From Nemopilema nomurai (lineage: Eukaryota; Cnidaria; Scyphozoa; Rhizostomeae; Rhizostomatidae), in contig ML133427.1 in the NCBI GenBank assembly GCA_003864495.1, positions 1,445,247-1,509,246 of the forward strand: DNA of 64,000 nucleotides. The letters run 5' to 3'. The notes beneath the pieces were generated by a model, which made no database searches, was not told the DNA's origin, and was given only the letters and a program-made list of their open reading frames with translations. The position numbers and the translations under genes were made by a program. Shown here in pieces: positions 1 to 14,200 of this stretch. Positions within the stretch are counted from its first letter, which is position 1. The number at the start of each line of letters is the position of its first letter.

Positions 1-3000
1 ATATTTTCAAAGTTTCAATCTCAGGCCATTTTCATCCAAAATTGACAGGTCCGGACCTATCAAAAAAGTCAAAAAATGTCCAAAAAATCGAAAATTTATT
101 TTTACTTCAAATCATGTTAAATCATCATTTTACAATGCTAGATGACCTTCCTGAAGAGTTCACGTTCATATTTCAAAAGTTACACGTCAGATCACTGCCA
201 AAAACGTTATCAGTCTAGAACGGTAAAAATGTCGAAAAAACATGAAAAACAAAAATATTTTTACACAAAACCACTCAAAACACTTGCCTAAACATGCATT
301 GTTAGCTTCCAAGTCATCTGGCTGTGTTTAGAACGATATTTTCAAAGTTTCAATCTCAGGCCATTTTCATCCAAAATTGACAGGTCCGGACCTATCAAAA
401 AAGTCAAAAAATGTCCAAAAAATCGAAAATTTATTTTTACTTCAAATCATGTTAAATCATCATTTTACAATGCTAGATGACCTTCCTGAAGAGTTCACGT
501 TCATATTTCAAAAGTTACACGTCAGATCACTGCCAAAAACGTTATCAGTCTAGAACGGTAAAAATGTCGAAAAAACATGAAAAACAAAAATTTTTTACAC
601 AAAACCACTCAAAACACTTGCCTAAACATGCATTGTTAGCTTCCAAGTCATCTGGCTGTGTTTAGAACGATATTTTCAAAGTTTCAATCTCAGGCCATTT
701 TCATCCAAAATTGACAGGTCCGGACCTATCAAAAAAGTCAAAAAATGTCCAAAAAATCGAAAATTTATTTTTACTTCAAATCATGTTAAATCATCATTTT
801 ACAATGCTAGATGACCTTCCTGAAGAGTTCACGTTCATATTTCAAAAGTTACACGTCAGATCACTGCCAAAAACGTTATCAGTCTAGAACGGTAAAAATG
901 TCGAAAAAACATGAAAAACCAAAAATATTTTTACACAAAACCACTCAAAACACTTGCCTAAACATGCATTGTTAGCTTCCAAGTCATCTGGCTGTGTTTA
1001 GAACGATATTTTCAAAGTTTCAATCTCAGGCCATTTTCATCCAAAATTGACAGGTCCGGACCTATCAAAAAAGTCAAAAAATGTCCAAAAAATCGAAAAT
1101 TTATTTTTACTTCAAATCATGTTAAATCATCATTTTACAATGCTAGATGACCTTCCTGAAGAGTTCACGTTCATATTTCAAAAGTTACACGTCAGATCAC
1201 TGCCAAAAACGTTATCAGTCTAGAACGGTAAAAATGTCGAAAAAACATGAAAAAACATGAAAAATTTTTTACACAAAACCACTCAAAACACTTGCCTAAA
1301 CATGCATTGTTAGCTTCCAAGTCATCTGGCTGTGTTTAGAACGATATTTTCAAAGTTTCAATCTCAGGCCATTTTCATCCAAAATTGACAGGTCCGGACC
1401 TATCAAAAAAGTCAAAAAATGTCCAAAAAATCGAAAATTTATTTTTACTTCAAATCATGTTAAATCATCATTTTACAATGCTAGATGACCTTCCTGAAGA
1501 GTTCACGTTCATATTTCAAAAGTTACACGTCAGATCACTGCCAAAAACGTTATCAGTCTAGAACGGTAAAAATGTCGAAAAAACATGAAAAAATCAAAAA
1601 TATTTTTACACAAAACCACTCAAAACACTTGCCTAAACATGCATTGTTAGCTTCCAAGTCATCTGGCTGTGTTTAGAACGATATTTTCAAAGTTTCAATC
1701 TCAGGCCATTTTCATCCAAAATTGACAGGTCCGGACCTATCAAAAAAGTCAAAAAATGTCCAAAAAATCGAAAATTTATTTTTACTTCAAATCATGTTAA
1801 ATCATCATTTTACAATGCTAGATGACCTTCCTGAAGAGTTCACGTTCATATTTCAAAAGTTACACGTCAGATCACTGCCAAAAACGTTATCAGTCTAGAA
1901 CGGTAAAAATCGAAAAAACATGAAAAATTTCCAAAAATATTTTTACACAAAACCACTCAAAACACTTGCCTAAACATGCATTGTTAGCTTCCAAGTCATC
2001 TGGCTGTGTTTAGAACGATATTTTCAAAGTTTCAATCAGGCCATTTTCATCCAAAATTGACAGGTCCGGACCTATCAAAAAAGTCAAAAAATGTCCAAAA
2101 AATCGAAAATTTTTTTTACTTCAAATCATGTTAAATCATCATTTTACAATGCTAGATGACCTTCCTGAAGAGTTCACGTTCATATTTCAAAAGTTACACG
2201 TCAGATCACTGCCAAAAACGTTATCAGTCTAGAACGGTAAAAATGTCGAAAAAACATGAAAATCCAAAAATATTTTTACACAAAACCACTCAAAACACTT
2301 GCCTAAACATGCATTGTTAGCTTCCAAGTCATCTGGCTGTGTTTAGAACGATATTTTCAAAGTTTCAATCTCAGGCCATTTTCATCCAAAATTGACAGGT
2401 CCGGACCTATCAAAAAAGTCAAAAAATGTCCAAAAAATCGAAAATTTATTTTTACTTCAAATCATGTTAAATCATCATTTTACAATGCTAGATGACCTTC
2501 CTGAAGAGTTCACGTTCATATTTCAAAAGTTACACGTCAGATCACTGCCAAAAACGTTATCAGTCTAGAACGGTAAAAATGTCGAAAAAACATGAAAAAT
2601 CCAAAAATATTTTTACACAAAACCACTCAAAACACTTGCCTAAACATGCATTGTTAGCTTCCAAGTCATCTGGCTGTGTTTAGAACGATATTTTCAAAGT
2701 TTAATCGCAGGCCATTTTCATCCAAAATTGACAGGTCCGGACCTATCAAAAAAGTCAAAAAATGTCCAAAAAATCGAAAATTTATTTTTACTTCAAATCA
2801 TGTTAAATCATCATTTTACAATGCTAGATGACCTTCCTGAAGAGTTCACGTTCATATTTCAAAAGTTACACGTCAGATCACTGCCAAAAACGTTATCAGT
2901 CTAGAACGGTAAAAATGTCGAAAAAACATGAAAAATTTCCAAAAATATTTTTACACAAAACCACTCAAAACACTTGCCTAAACATGCATTGTTAGCTTCC

Positions 3001-3358
3001 AAGTCATCTGGCTGTGTTTAGAACGATATTTTCAAAGTTTCAATCTCAGGCCATTTTCATCCAAAATTGACAGGTCCGGACCTATCAAAAAAGTCAAAAA
3101 ATGTCCAAAAAATCGAAAATTTATTTTTACTTCAAATCATGTTAAATCATCATTTTACAATGCTAGATGACCTTCCTGAAGAGTTCACGTTCATATTTCA
3201 AAAGTTACACGTCAGATCACTGCCAAAAACGTTATCAGTCTAGAACGGTAAAAATGTCGAAAAAACATGAAAAAACATGAAAATTTTTTACACAAAACCA
3301 CTCAAAACTTGCCTAAACATGCATTGTTAGCTTCCAAGTCATCTGGCTGTGTTTAGAA

Positions 3359-6300
3359 GATATTTTCAAAGTTCAATCTCAGGCCATTTTCATCCCCAAA
3401 AACGTTACAGTCTAGAACAATAAAAAATGTCAAAAAACATGAAAAAACATGAAAATTTTTTCACAAAACCACTCAAAACACTTGCCTAAACATGCATTGT
3501 TCGCTTCCAAGTCATCTGGCTGTGTTTAGAAGATATTTTCAAAGTTTTAATCGCAGGCCATTTTCATCCAAAATTGACAGGTCCGACCTATCAAAAAAGT
3601 CAAAAAATGTCCAAAAAATCGAAAATTTATTTTTACTTCAATCATGTTAAATCATCATTTTACAATGCTAGATGACCTTCCTGAAGAGTTCACGTTCATA
3701 TTTCAAAAGTTACACGTCAGATCACTGCCAAAAACGTTATCAGTCTAGAACGGTAAAAATGTCGAAAAAACATGAAAAATCCAAAAATATTTTTACACAA
3801 AACCACTCAAAACACTTGCCTAAACATGCATTGTAGCTTCCAAGTCATCTGGCTGTGTTTAGAACGATATTTTCAAAGTTTCAATCTCAGGCCATTTTCA
3901 TCCAAAATTGACAGGTCCGGACCTATCAAAAAAGTCAAAAAATGTCCAAAAAATCGAAAATTTATTTTTACTTCAAATCATGTTAAATCATCATTTTACA
4001 ATGCTAGATGACCTTCCTGAAGAGTTCACGTTCATATTTCAAAAGTTACACGTCAATCACTGCCAAAAACGTTATCAGTCTAGAACGGTAAAAATGTCGA
4101 AAAAACATGAAAAATCCAAAAATATTTTTACACAAAACCACTCAAAACACTTGCCTAAACATGCATTGTTAGCTTCCAAGTCATCTGGCTGTGTTTAGAA
4201 CGATATTTTAAAGTTTTAATCGCAGGCCATTTTCATCCAAAATTGACAGTCCGACCTATCAAAAAGTCAAAAAAGTCCAAAAAATCGAAAATTTATTTTT
4301 ACTTCAAATCATGTTAAATCATCATTTTACAATGCTAGATGACCTTCCTGAAGAGTTCACGTTCATATTTCAAAAGTTACACGTCAGATCACTGCCAAAA
4401 ACGTTATCAGTCTAGAACAATAAAATGTCGAAAAAACATGAAAAAACATGAAAATTTTTTACACAAACCACTCAAAACACTTGCCTAAACATGCATTGTT
4501 AGCTTCCAAGTCATCTGGGTGTGTTTAGAACGATATTTTAAAAGTTTCAATCGCAGACCATTTTCATTCCAAAATTGACAGGTCCGGACCTATCAAAAAA
4601 GTCAAAAAATGTCCAAAAATCGAAAATTTATTTTTACTTCAAATCATGTTAAATCGTCATTTTACAATGCTAGATGACCTTTCTGAAGAGTTCACGTTCA
4701 TATTTCAAAAGTTACACGTCAGATCATTGCCAAAACGTTATCAGTCTAGAACAATAAAAATGTCGAAAAAACATGAAAAAACATGAAAATTTTTTTACAC
4801 AACACCACTCAAAACACTTGCCTAAACATGCATTGTTCGCTTCCAAGTCATCTGGCTGTGTTTAGAAGTATATTTTCAAAGTTTCAATCTCAGGCCATTT
4901 TCATTCAAAATTGACAGGTCCGGACCTATCAAAAAAGTCAAAAAATGTCCAAAAAATCGAAAATTTATTTTTACTTCAAATCATGTTAAATCATCATTTT
5001 ACAATGCTAGATGACCTTCCTGAAGAGTTCACGTTCATATTTCAAAAGTTACACGTCAAATCACTGCCAAAAATGTTATCAGTCTAGAATGGTAAAAATG
5101 TCGAAAAAACATGAAAAAAGTCCAAAAATATTTTTACACAAAACCACTCAAAACACTTGCCTAAACATGCATTGTTAGCTTCCAAGTCATCTGGCTGTGT
5201 TTAGAACGATATTTTAAAAGTTTTAATCGCAGAACATTTTCATCCAAAATTGACAGGTCCAGACCTATCAAAAAAGTCAAAAAACGTCCAAAAAATCGAA
5301 AATTTATTTTTACTTCAAATCATGTTAAATCATCATTTTACAATGCTAGAGACCTTCCTGAAGAGTTCAAGTTCATATTTCAAAAGTTACACGTTAGATC
5401 ACTGCCAAAAACGTTATCAGTCTAGAACAATAAAAATGTCGAAAAAACATGAAAAAACATGAAAATTTTTTTTACACAACACCACTCAAAACACTTGCCT
5501 AAACATGCATTGTTACCTTCCAAGTCATCTGGGTGTGTTTATAACGATATTTTAAAAGTTTTAATCGCAGACCATTTTCATCCAAAATTGACAGGTCCAG
5601 ACCTATCAAAAAAGTCAAAAAATGTCCAAAAAATCGAAAATTTATTTTTACTTCAAATCATGTTAAATCGTCATTTTACAATGCTAGATGACCTTCTGAA
5701 GAGTTCACGTTCATATTTCAAAAGTTACACGTCAGATCATGCCAAAAACGTTATCAGTCTAGAACAATAAAAATGTCGAAAAAACATGAAAAAACATGAA
5801 AATTTTTTTTCACAACACCACTCAAAACACTTGCCTAAACATGCATTGTTCGCTTCCAAGTCATCTGGCTGTGTTTAGAAGTATATTTTCAAAGTTTCAA
5901 TCTCAGGCCATTTTCATTCAAAATTGACAGGTCCGGACCTATCAAAAAAGTCAAAAAATGTCCAAAAAATCGAAAATTTATTTTTACTTCAAATCATGTT
6001 AAATCATCATTTTACAATGCTAGATGACCTTCCTGAAGAGTTCACGTTCATATTTCAAAAGTTACACGTCAAATCACTGCCAAAAATGTTATCAGTCTAG
6101 AATGGTAAAAATGTCGAAAAAACATGAAAAAAGTCCAAAAATATTTTTACACAAAACCACTCAAAACACTTGCCTAAACATGCATTGTTAGCTTCCAAGT
6201 CATCTGGCTGTGTTTAGAACGATATTTTAAAAGTTTTAATCGCAGACCATTTTCATCCAAAATTGACAGGTCCAGACCTATCAAAAAAGTCAAAAAACGT

Positions 6301-7600
6301 CCAAAAAATCGAAAATTTATTTTTACTTCAAATCATGTTAATCATCATTTTACAATGCTAGATCACCTTCCTGAAGAGTTCAAGTTCATATTTCAAAAGT
6401 TACACGTTAGATCACTGCCAAAAACGTTATCAGTCTAGAACAATAAAAATGTCGAAAAAACATGAAAAAACATGAAAATTTTTTTTACACAACACCACTC
6501 AAAACACTTGCCTAAACATGCATTGTTCGCTTCCAAGTCATCTGGCTGTGTTTAGAAGGATATTTTCAAAGTCTCAATCTCAGGCCATTTTCATCACTGC
6601 CAAAAACGTTATCAGTCTAGAACAATAAAAATGTCGAAAAAACATGAAAAAACATGAAAATTTTTTTTCCACAAAACCACTCAAAACACTTGCCTAAACA
6701 TGCATTGTTCGCTTCCAAGTCATCTGGCTGTGTTTAGAAGGATATTTTAAAAGTTTTAATCGCAGACCATTTTTATCCAAAATTGACAGGTCCAGACCTA
6801 TCAAAAAAGTCAAAAAACGTCCAAAAAATCGAAAATTTATTTTTACTTCAAATCATGTTAAATCATCATTTTACAATGCTAGATCACCTTCCTGAAGAGT
6901 TCAAGTTCATATTTCAAAAGTTACACGTTAGATCACTGCCAAAAACGTTATCAGTCTAGAACAATAAAAATGTCGAAAAAACATGAAAAAACATGAAAAT
7001 TTTTTTTACACAACACCACTCAAAACACTTGCCTAAACATGCATTGTTCGCTTCCAAGTCATCTGGCTGTGTTTAGAAGGATATTTTCAAAGTTTCAATC
7101 TCAGGCCATTTTCATTCAAAATTGACAGGTCCGGACCTATCAAAAAAGTCAAAAAATGTCCAAAAAATCGAAAATTTATTTTTACTTCAAATCATGTTAA
7201 ATCATCATTTTACAATGCTAGATCACCTTCCTGAAGAGTTCAAGTTCATATTTCAAAAGTTACACGTTAGATCACTGCCAAAAACGTTATCAGTCTAGAA
7301 CAATAAAAATGTCGAAAAAACATGAAAAAACATGAAAATTTTTTTACACAACACCACTCAAAACACTTGCCTAAACATGCATTGTTCGCTTCCAAGTCAT
7401 CTGGCTGTTTTAGAAGGATATTTTCAAAGTCTCAATCTCAGGCCATTTTCATCACTGCCAAAAACGTTATCAGTCTAGAACAATAAAAATGTCGAAAAAA
7501 CATGAAAAAACATGAAAATTTTTTTTACACAAAACCACTCAAAACACTTGCCTAAACATGCATTGTTCGCTTCCAAGTCATCTGGCTGTGTTTAGAAGGA
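3359..7600. repeat. Variant satellite domain, copy 1
   Basis: From about 3.4 kb the units switch to a second subfamily. Its marks are AACAATAAAAATGTCG in place of AACGGTAAAAATGTCG, a duplicated CATGAAAAAACATGAAAA spacer, GTTTTAATCGCAGACC in place of GTTTCAATCTCAGGCC, GTCCAGACC in place of GTCCGGACC, and GTTCAAGTTC in place of GTTCACGTTC. Units with a TAGAAGTATATTTTC junction recur at 4866 and 5879, so three units (about 1013 bp) form a local higher-order repeat. Half-size units lie at 3359-3531, 6559-6740 and 7417-7598. The domain returns to the common subfamily at about 7.6 kb. Confidence 0.85.
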
Positions 7601-10600
7601 TATTTTCAAAGTTTCAATCGCAGGCCATTTTCATCCAAAATTGACAGGTCGGGACCTATCAAAAAAGTCAAAAAATGTCCAAAAAATCGAAAATTTATTT
7701 TTACTTCAAATCATGTTAAATCATCATTTTACAATGCTAGATGACCTTCCTGAAGAGTTCACGTTCATATTTCAAAAGTTACACGTCAGATCACTGCCAA
7801 AAACGTTATCAGTCTAGAACGGTAAAATGTAAAAAAAAAAATGAAAAACTGAAATTTCGAAAATATTTTTACACAAAACCACTCAAAACACTTGCCTAAA
7901 CATGCATTGTTAGCTTCCAAGTCATCTGGCTGTGTTTAGAACGATATTTTCAAAGTTTCAAAGGCCATTTTCATCCAAAATTGACAGGTCCGGACCTATC
8001 AAAAAAGTCAAAAAATGTCCAAAAAATCGAAAATTTATTTTTACTTCAAATCATGTTAAATCATCATTTTACAATGCTAGATGACCTTCCTGAAGAGTTC
8101 ACGTTCATATTTCAAAAGTTACACGTCAGATCACTGCCAAAAACGTTATCAGTCTAGAACGGTAAAAATGTCGAAAAAACATGAAAAATTTCCAAAAATA
8201 TTTTTACACAAAACCACTCAAAACACTTGCCTAAACATGCATTAGCTTCCAAGTCATCTGGCTGTGTTTAGAACGATATTTTCAAAGTTTCAATCTCAGG
8301 CCATTTTCATCCAAAATTGACAGGTCCGGACCTATCAAAAAAGTCAAAAAATGTCCAAAAAATCGAAAATTTATTTTTACTTCAAATCATGTTAAATCAT
8401 CATTTTACAATGCTAGATGACCTTCCTGAAGAGTTCACGTTCATATTTCAAAAGTTACACGTCAGATCACTGCCAAAAACGTTATCAGTCTAGAACAATA
8501 AAAATGTCGAAAAAACATGAAAAATGAAAATTTTTTACACAAAACCACTCAAAACACTTGCCTAAACATGCATTGTTAGCTTCCAAGTCATCTGGCTGTG
8601 TTTAGAACGATATTTTCAAAGTTTCAACTCAGGCCATTTTCATCCAAAATTGACAGGTCCGGACCTATCAAAAAAGTCAAAAAATGTCCAAAAAATCGAA
8701 AATTTATTTTTACTTCAAATCATGTTAAATCATCATTTTACAATGCTAGATGACCTTCCTGAAGAGTTCACGTTCATATTTCAAAAGTTACACGTCAGAT
8801 CACTGCCAAAAACGTTATCAGTCTAGAACGGTAAAAATGTCGAAAAAACATGAAAAATTTCCAAAAATATTTTTACACAAAACCACTCAAAACACTTGCC
8901 TAAACATGCATTGTTAGCTTCCAAGTCATCTGGCTGTGTTTAGAACGATATTTTAAAGTTTCAATCTCAGGCCATTTTCATCCAAAATTGACAGGTCCGG
9001 ACCTATCAAAAAAGTCAAAAAATGTCCAAAAAATCGAAAATTTATTTTTACTTCAAATCATGTTAAATCATCATTTTACAATGCTAGATGACCTTCCTGA
9101 AGAGTTCACGTTCATATTTCAAAAGTTACACGTCAGATCACTGCCAAAAACGTTATCAGTCTAGAACGGTAAAAATGTCGAAAAAACATGAAAAACAAAA
9201 ATATTTTTACACAAAACCACTCAAAACACTTGCCTAAACATGCATTGTTAGCTTCCAAGTCATCTGGCTGTGTTTAGAACGATATTTTCAAAGTTTCAAT
9301 CTCAGGCCATTTTCATCCAAAATTGACAGGTCCGGACCTATCAAAAAAGTCAAAAAATGTCCAAAAAATCGAAAATTTATTTTACTTCAAATCATGTTAA
9401 ATCATCATTTTACAATGCTAGATGACCTTCCTGAAGAGTTCACGTTCATATTTCAAAAGTTACACGTCAGATCACTGCCAAAAACGTTATCAGTCTAGAA
9501 CGGTAAAAATGTCGAAAAAACATGAAAAATCCAAAAATATTTTTCACAAAACCACTCAAAACACTTGCCTAAACATGCATTGTTAGCTTCCAAGTCATCT
9601 GGCTGTGTTTAGAAGATATTTTCAAAGTTTCAATCAGGCCATTTTCATCCAAAATTGACAGGTCCGGACCTATCAAAAAAGTCAAAAAATGTCCAAAAAA
9701 TCGAAAATTTATTTTTACTTCAAATCATGTTAAATCATCATTTTACAATGCTAGATGACCTTCCTGAAGAGTTCACGTTCATATTTCAAAAGTTACACGT
9801 CAGATCACTGCCAAAAACGTTATCAGTCTAGAACGGTAAAAATGTCGAAAAAACATGAAAAATCCAAAAATATTTTTACACAAAACCACTCAAAACACTT
9901 GCCTAAACATGCATTGTTAGCTTCCAAGTCATCTGGCTGTGTTTAGAACGATATTTTCAAAGTTTCAATCTCAGGCCATTTTCATCCAAAATTGACAGGT
10001 CCGGACCTATCAAAAAAGTCAAAAAATGTCCAAAAAATCGAAAATTTATTTTTACTTCAAATGTTAAATCATCATTTTACAATGCTAGATGACCTTCCTG
10101 AAGAGTTCACGTTCATATTTCAAAAGTTACACGTCAGATCACTGCCAAAAACGTTATCAGTCTAGAACGGTAAAAATGTCGAAAAAACATGAAAAAATCC
10201 AAAAATATTTTTACACAAAACCACTCAAAACACTTGCCTAAACATGCATTGTTCTTCAAGTCATCTGGCTGTGTTTAGAACGATATTTTCAAAGTTTCAA
10301 TCTCAGGCCATTTTCATCCAAAATTGACAGGTCCGGACCTATCAAAAAAGTCAAAAAATGTCCAAAAAATCGAAAATTTATTTTTACTTCAAATCATGTT
10401 AAATCATCATTTTACAATGCTAGATGACCTTCCTGAAGAGTTCACGTTCATATTTCAAAAGTTACACGTCAGATCACTGCCAAAAACGTTATCAGTCTAG
10501 AACGGTAAAAATGTCGAAAAAATTGAAAAATCCAAAAATATTTTTACACAAAACCACTCAAAACACTTGCCTAAACATGCATTGTTAGCTTCCAAGTCAT

Positions 10601-11286
10601 CTGGCTGTGTTTAGAACGATATTTTCAAAGTTTCAATCGCCCATTTTCATCCAAAATTGACAGGTCCGGACCTATCAAAAAAGTCAAAAAATGTCCAAAA
10701 AATCGAAAATTTATTTTTACTTCAAATCATGTTAAATCATCATTTTACAATGCTAGATGACCTTCCTGAAGAGTTCACGTTCATATTTCAAAAGTTACAC
10801 GTCAGATCACTGCCAAAAACGTTATCAGTCTAGAACGGTAAAAATGTCGAAAAAACATGAAAAATTTCCAAAAATATTTTTACACAAAACCACTCAAAAC
10901 ACTTGCCTAAACATGCATTGTTAGCTTCCAAGTCATCTGGCTGTGTTTAGAACGATATTTTAAAGTTTCAATCGCAGGCCATTTTCATCCAAAATTGACA
11001 GGTCCGGACCTATCAAAAAAGTCAAAAAAGTCCAAAAAATCGAAATTTATTTTTACTTCAAATCATGTTAAATCATCATTTTACAATGCTAGATGACCTT
11101 CCTGAAGAGTTCACGTTCATATTTCAAAAGTTACACGTCAGATCACTGCCAAAAACGTTATCAGTCTAGAACAATAAAAATGTCGAAAAAACATGAAAAA
11201 CATGAAAATTTTTTACACAAAACCACTCAAAACACTTGCCTAAACATGCATTGTTCGCTTCCAAGTCATCTGGCTGTGTTTAGAAG

Positions 11287-14200
11287 GATATTTTCAAATT
11301 TCATCACTGCCAAAAATTATCAGTCTAGAACAATAAAAATGTCGAAAAAACATGAAAAAACATGAAAATTTTTTTCACAAAAGCCTAAACATGCATTGTT
11401 CGCTTCCAAGTCATCTGGCTGCTGTTTAGAAGGATTTTTAAAAGTTTTAATCGCAGACCATTTATCCAAAATTGACAGGTCCAGACCTATCAAAAAAGTC
11501 AAAAAATGTCCAAAAAATCGAAAATTTATTTTTACTTCAAGTAATGTTAAATCATCATTTCACAATGCTAGATGACCTTCCTGAAGAGTTCACGTTCATA
11601 TTTCAAAAGTTACACGTCAGATCACTGCCAAAAACGTTATCAGTCTAGAACGGTAAAAATGTCGAAAAAACATGAAAAAAGTCCAAAAATATTTTTACAC
11701 AAAACCACTCAAAACAATTCCCTAAACATGCATTGCTAGCTTCTAACTCATCTGGCTGTGTTTAGAACGATATTTTCAAAGTTTCAATCTCAGGCCATTT
11801 TCATCCAAAATTGACAGGTCCGGACCTATCAAAAAAGTCAAAAAATGTCCAAAAAATCGAAATTTTATTTTTACTCCAAATCATGTTAAATCATCATTTT
11901 ACAATGCTAGATGACCTTCCTGAAGAGTTCACGTTCATATTTCAAAAGTTACACGTCAAATCACTGCCAAAAATGTTATCAGTCTAGAATGGTAAAAATG
12001 TCGAAAAAACATGAAAAAAGTCCAAAAATATTTTTACACAAAACCACTCAAAACACTTGCCTAAACATGCATTGTTAGCTTCCAAGTCATCTGGCTGTGT
12101 TTAGAACGATATTTTAAAAGTTTTAATCGCAGAACATTTTCATCCAAAATTGACAGGTCCAGACCTATCAAAAAAGTCAAAAAACGTCCAAAAAATCGAA
12201 AATTTATTTTTACTTCAAATCATGTTAAATCATCATTTTACAATGCTAGATCACCTTCCTGAAGAGTTCAAGTTCATATTTCAAAAGTTACACGTTAGAT
12301 CACTGCCAAAAACGTTATCAGTCTAGAACAATAAAAATGTCGAAAAAACATGAAAAAACATGAAAATTTTTTTTACACAACACCACTCAAAACACTTGCC
12401 TAAACATGCATTGTTACCTTCCAAGTCATCTGGGTGTGTTTATAACGATATTTTAAAAGTTTTAATCGCAGACCATTTTCATCCAAAATTGACAGGTCCA
12501 GACCTATCAAAAAAGTCAAAAAATGTCCAAAAATCGAAAATTTATTTTTACTTCAAATCATGTTAAATCGTCATTTTACAATGCTAGATGACCTTTCTGA
12601 AGAGTTCACGTTCATATTTCAAAAGTTACACGTCAGATCATTGCCAAAAACGTTATCAGTCTAGAACAATAAAAATGTCGAAAAAACATGAAAAAACATG
12701 AAAATTTTTTTTACACAACACCACTCAAAACACTTGCCTAAACATGCATTGTTCGCTTCCAAGTCATCTGGCTGTGTTTAGAATATATTTTCAAAGTTTC
12801 AATCTCAGGCCATTTTCATTCAAAATTGACAGGTCCGGACCTATCAAAAAAGTCAAAAAATGTCCAAAAAATCGAAAATTTATTTTTACTTCAAATCATG
12901 TTAAATCATCATTTTACAATGCTAGATGACCTTCCTGAAGAGTTCACGTTCATATTTCAAAAGTTACACGTCAAATCACTGCCAAAAATGTTATCAGTCT
13001 AGAATGGTAAAAATTGTCGAAAAAACATGAAAAAAGTCCAAAAATATTTTTACACAAAACCACTCAAAACACTTGCCTAAACATGCATTGTAGCTTCCAA
13101 GTCATCTGGCTGTGTTTAGAACGATATTTTAAAAGTTTTAATCGCAGAACATTTTCATCCAAAATTGACAGGTCCAGACCTATCAAAAAAGTCAAAAAAC
13201 GTCCAAAAAATCGAAAATTTATTTTTTACTTCAAATCAATGTTAATCATCATTTTACAATGCTAGATCACCTTCCTGAAGAGTTCAAGTTCATATTTCAA
13301 AAGTTACACGTTAGATCACTGCCAAAAACGTTATCAGTCTAGAACAATAAAAATGTTGAAAAAACATGAAAAAACATGAAATTTTTTTTACACAAAACCA
13401 CTCAAAACACTTGCCTAAACATGCATTGTTACCTTCCAAGTCATCTGGGTGTGTTTATAACGATATTTTAAAGTTTTAATCGCAGACCATTTTCATCCAA
13501 AATTGACAGTCCAGACCTATCAAAAAAGTCAAAAAATGTCCAAAAATCGAAAATTTATTTTTACTTCAAATCATGTTAAATCGTCATTTTACAATGCTAG
13601 ATGACCTTTCTGAAGAGTTCACGTTCATATTTCAAAAGTTACACGTCAGATCATTGCCAAAAACGTTATCAGTCTAGAACAATAAAAATGTCGAAAAAAC
13701 ATGAAAAAACATGAAAATTTTTTTTTACACAACACCACTCAAAACACTTGCCTAAACATGCATTGTTCGCTTCCAAGTCATCTGGCTGTGTTTAGAAGTA
13801 ATATTTTCAAAAGTTTCAATCTCAGGCCATTTTCATTCAAAATTGACAGGTCCGGACCTATCAAAAAAGTCAAAAAATGTCCAAAAATCGAAAATTATTT
13901 TTACTTCAAATCATGTTAATCATCATTTTACAATGCTAGATGACCTTCCTGAAGAGTCACGTTCATTATTCAAAAGTTACACGTCAATCACTGCCAAAAA
14001 TGTTATCAGTCTAGAATGGTAAAAATGTCGAAAAAACATGAAAAAAGTCCAAAAATATTTTTACACAAAACCACTCAAAACACTTGCCTAAACATGCATT
14101 GTTAGCTTCCAAGTCATCTGGCTGTGTTTAGAACGATATTTTAAAAGTTTTAATCGCAGACCATTTTCATCCAAAATTGACAGTCCAGACCTATCAAAAA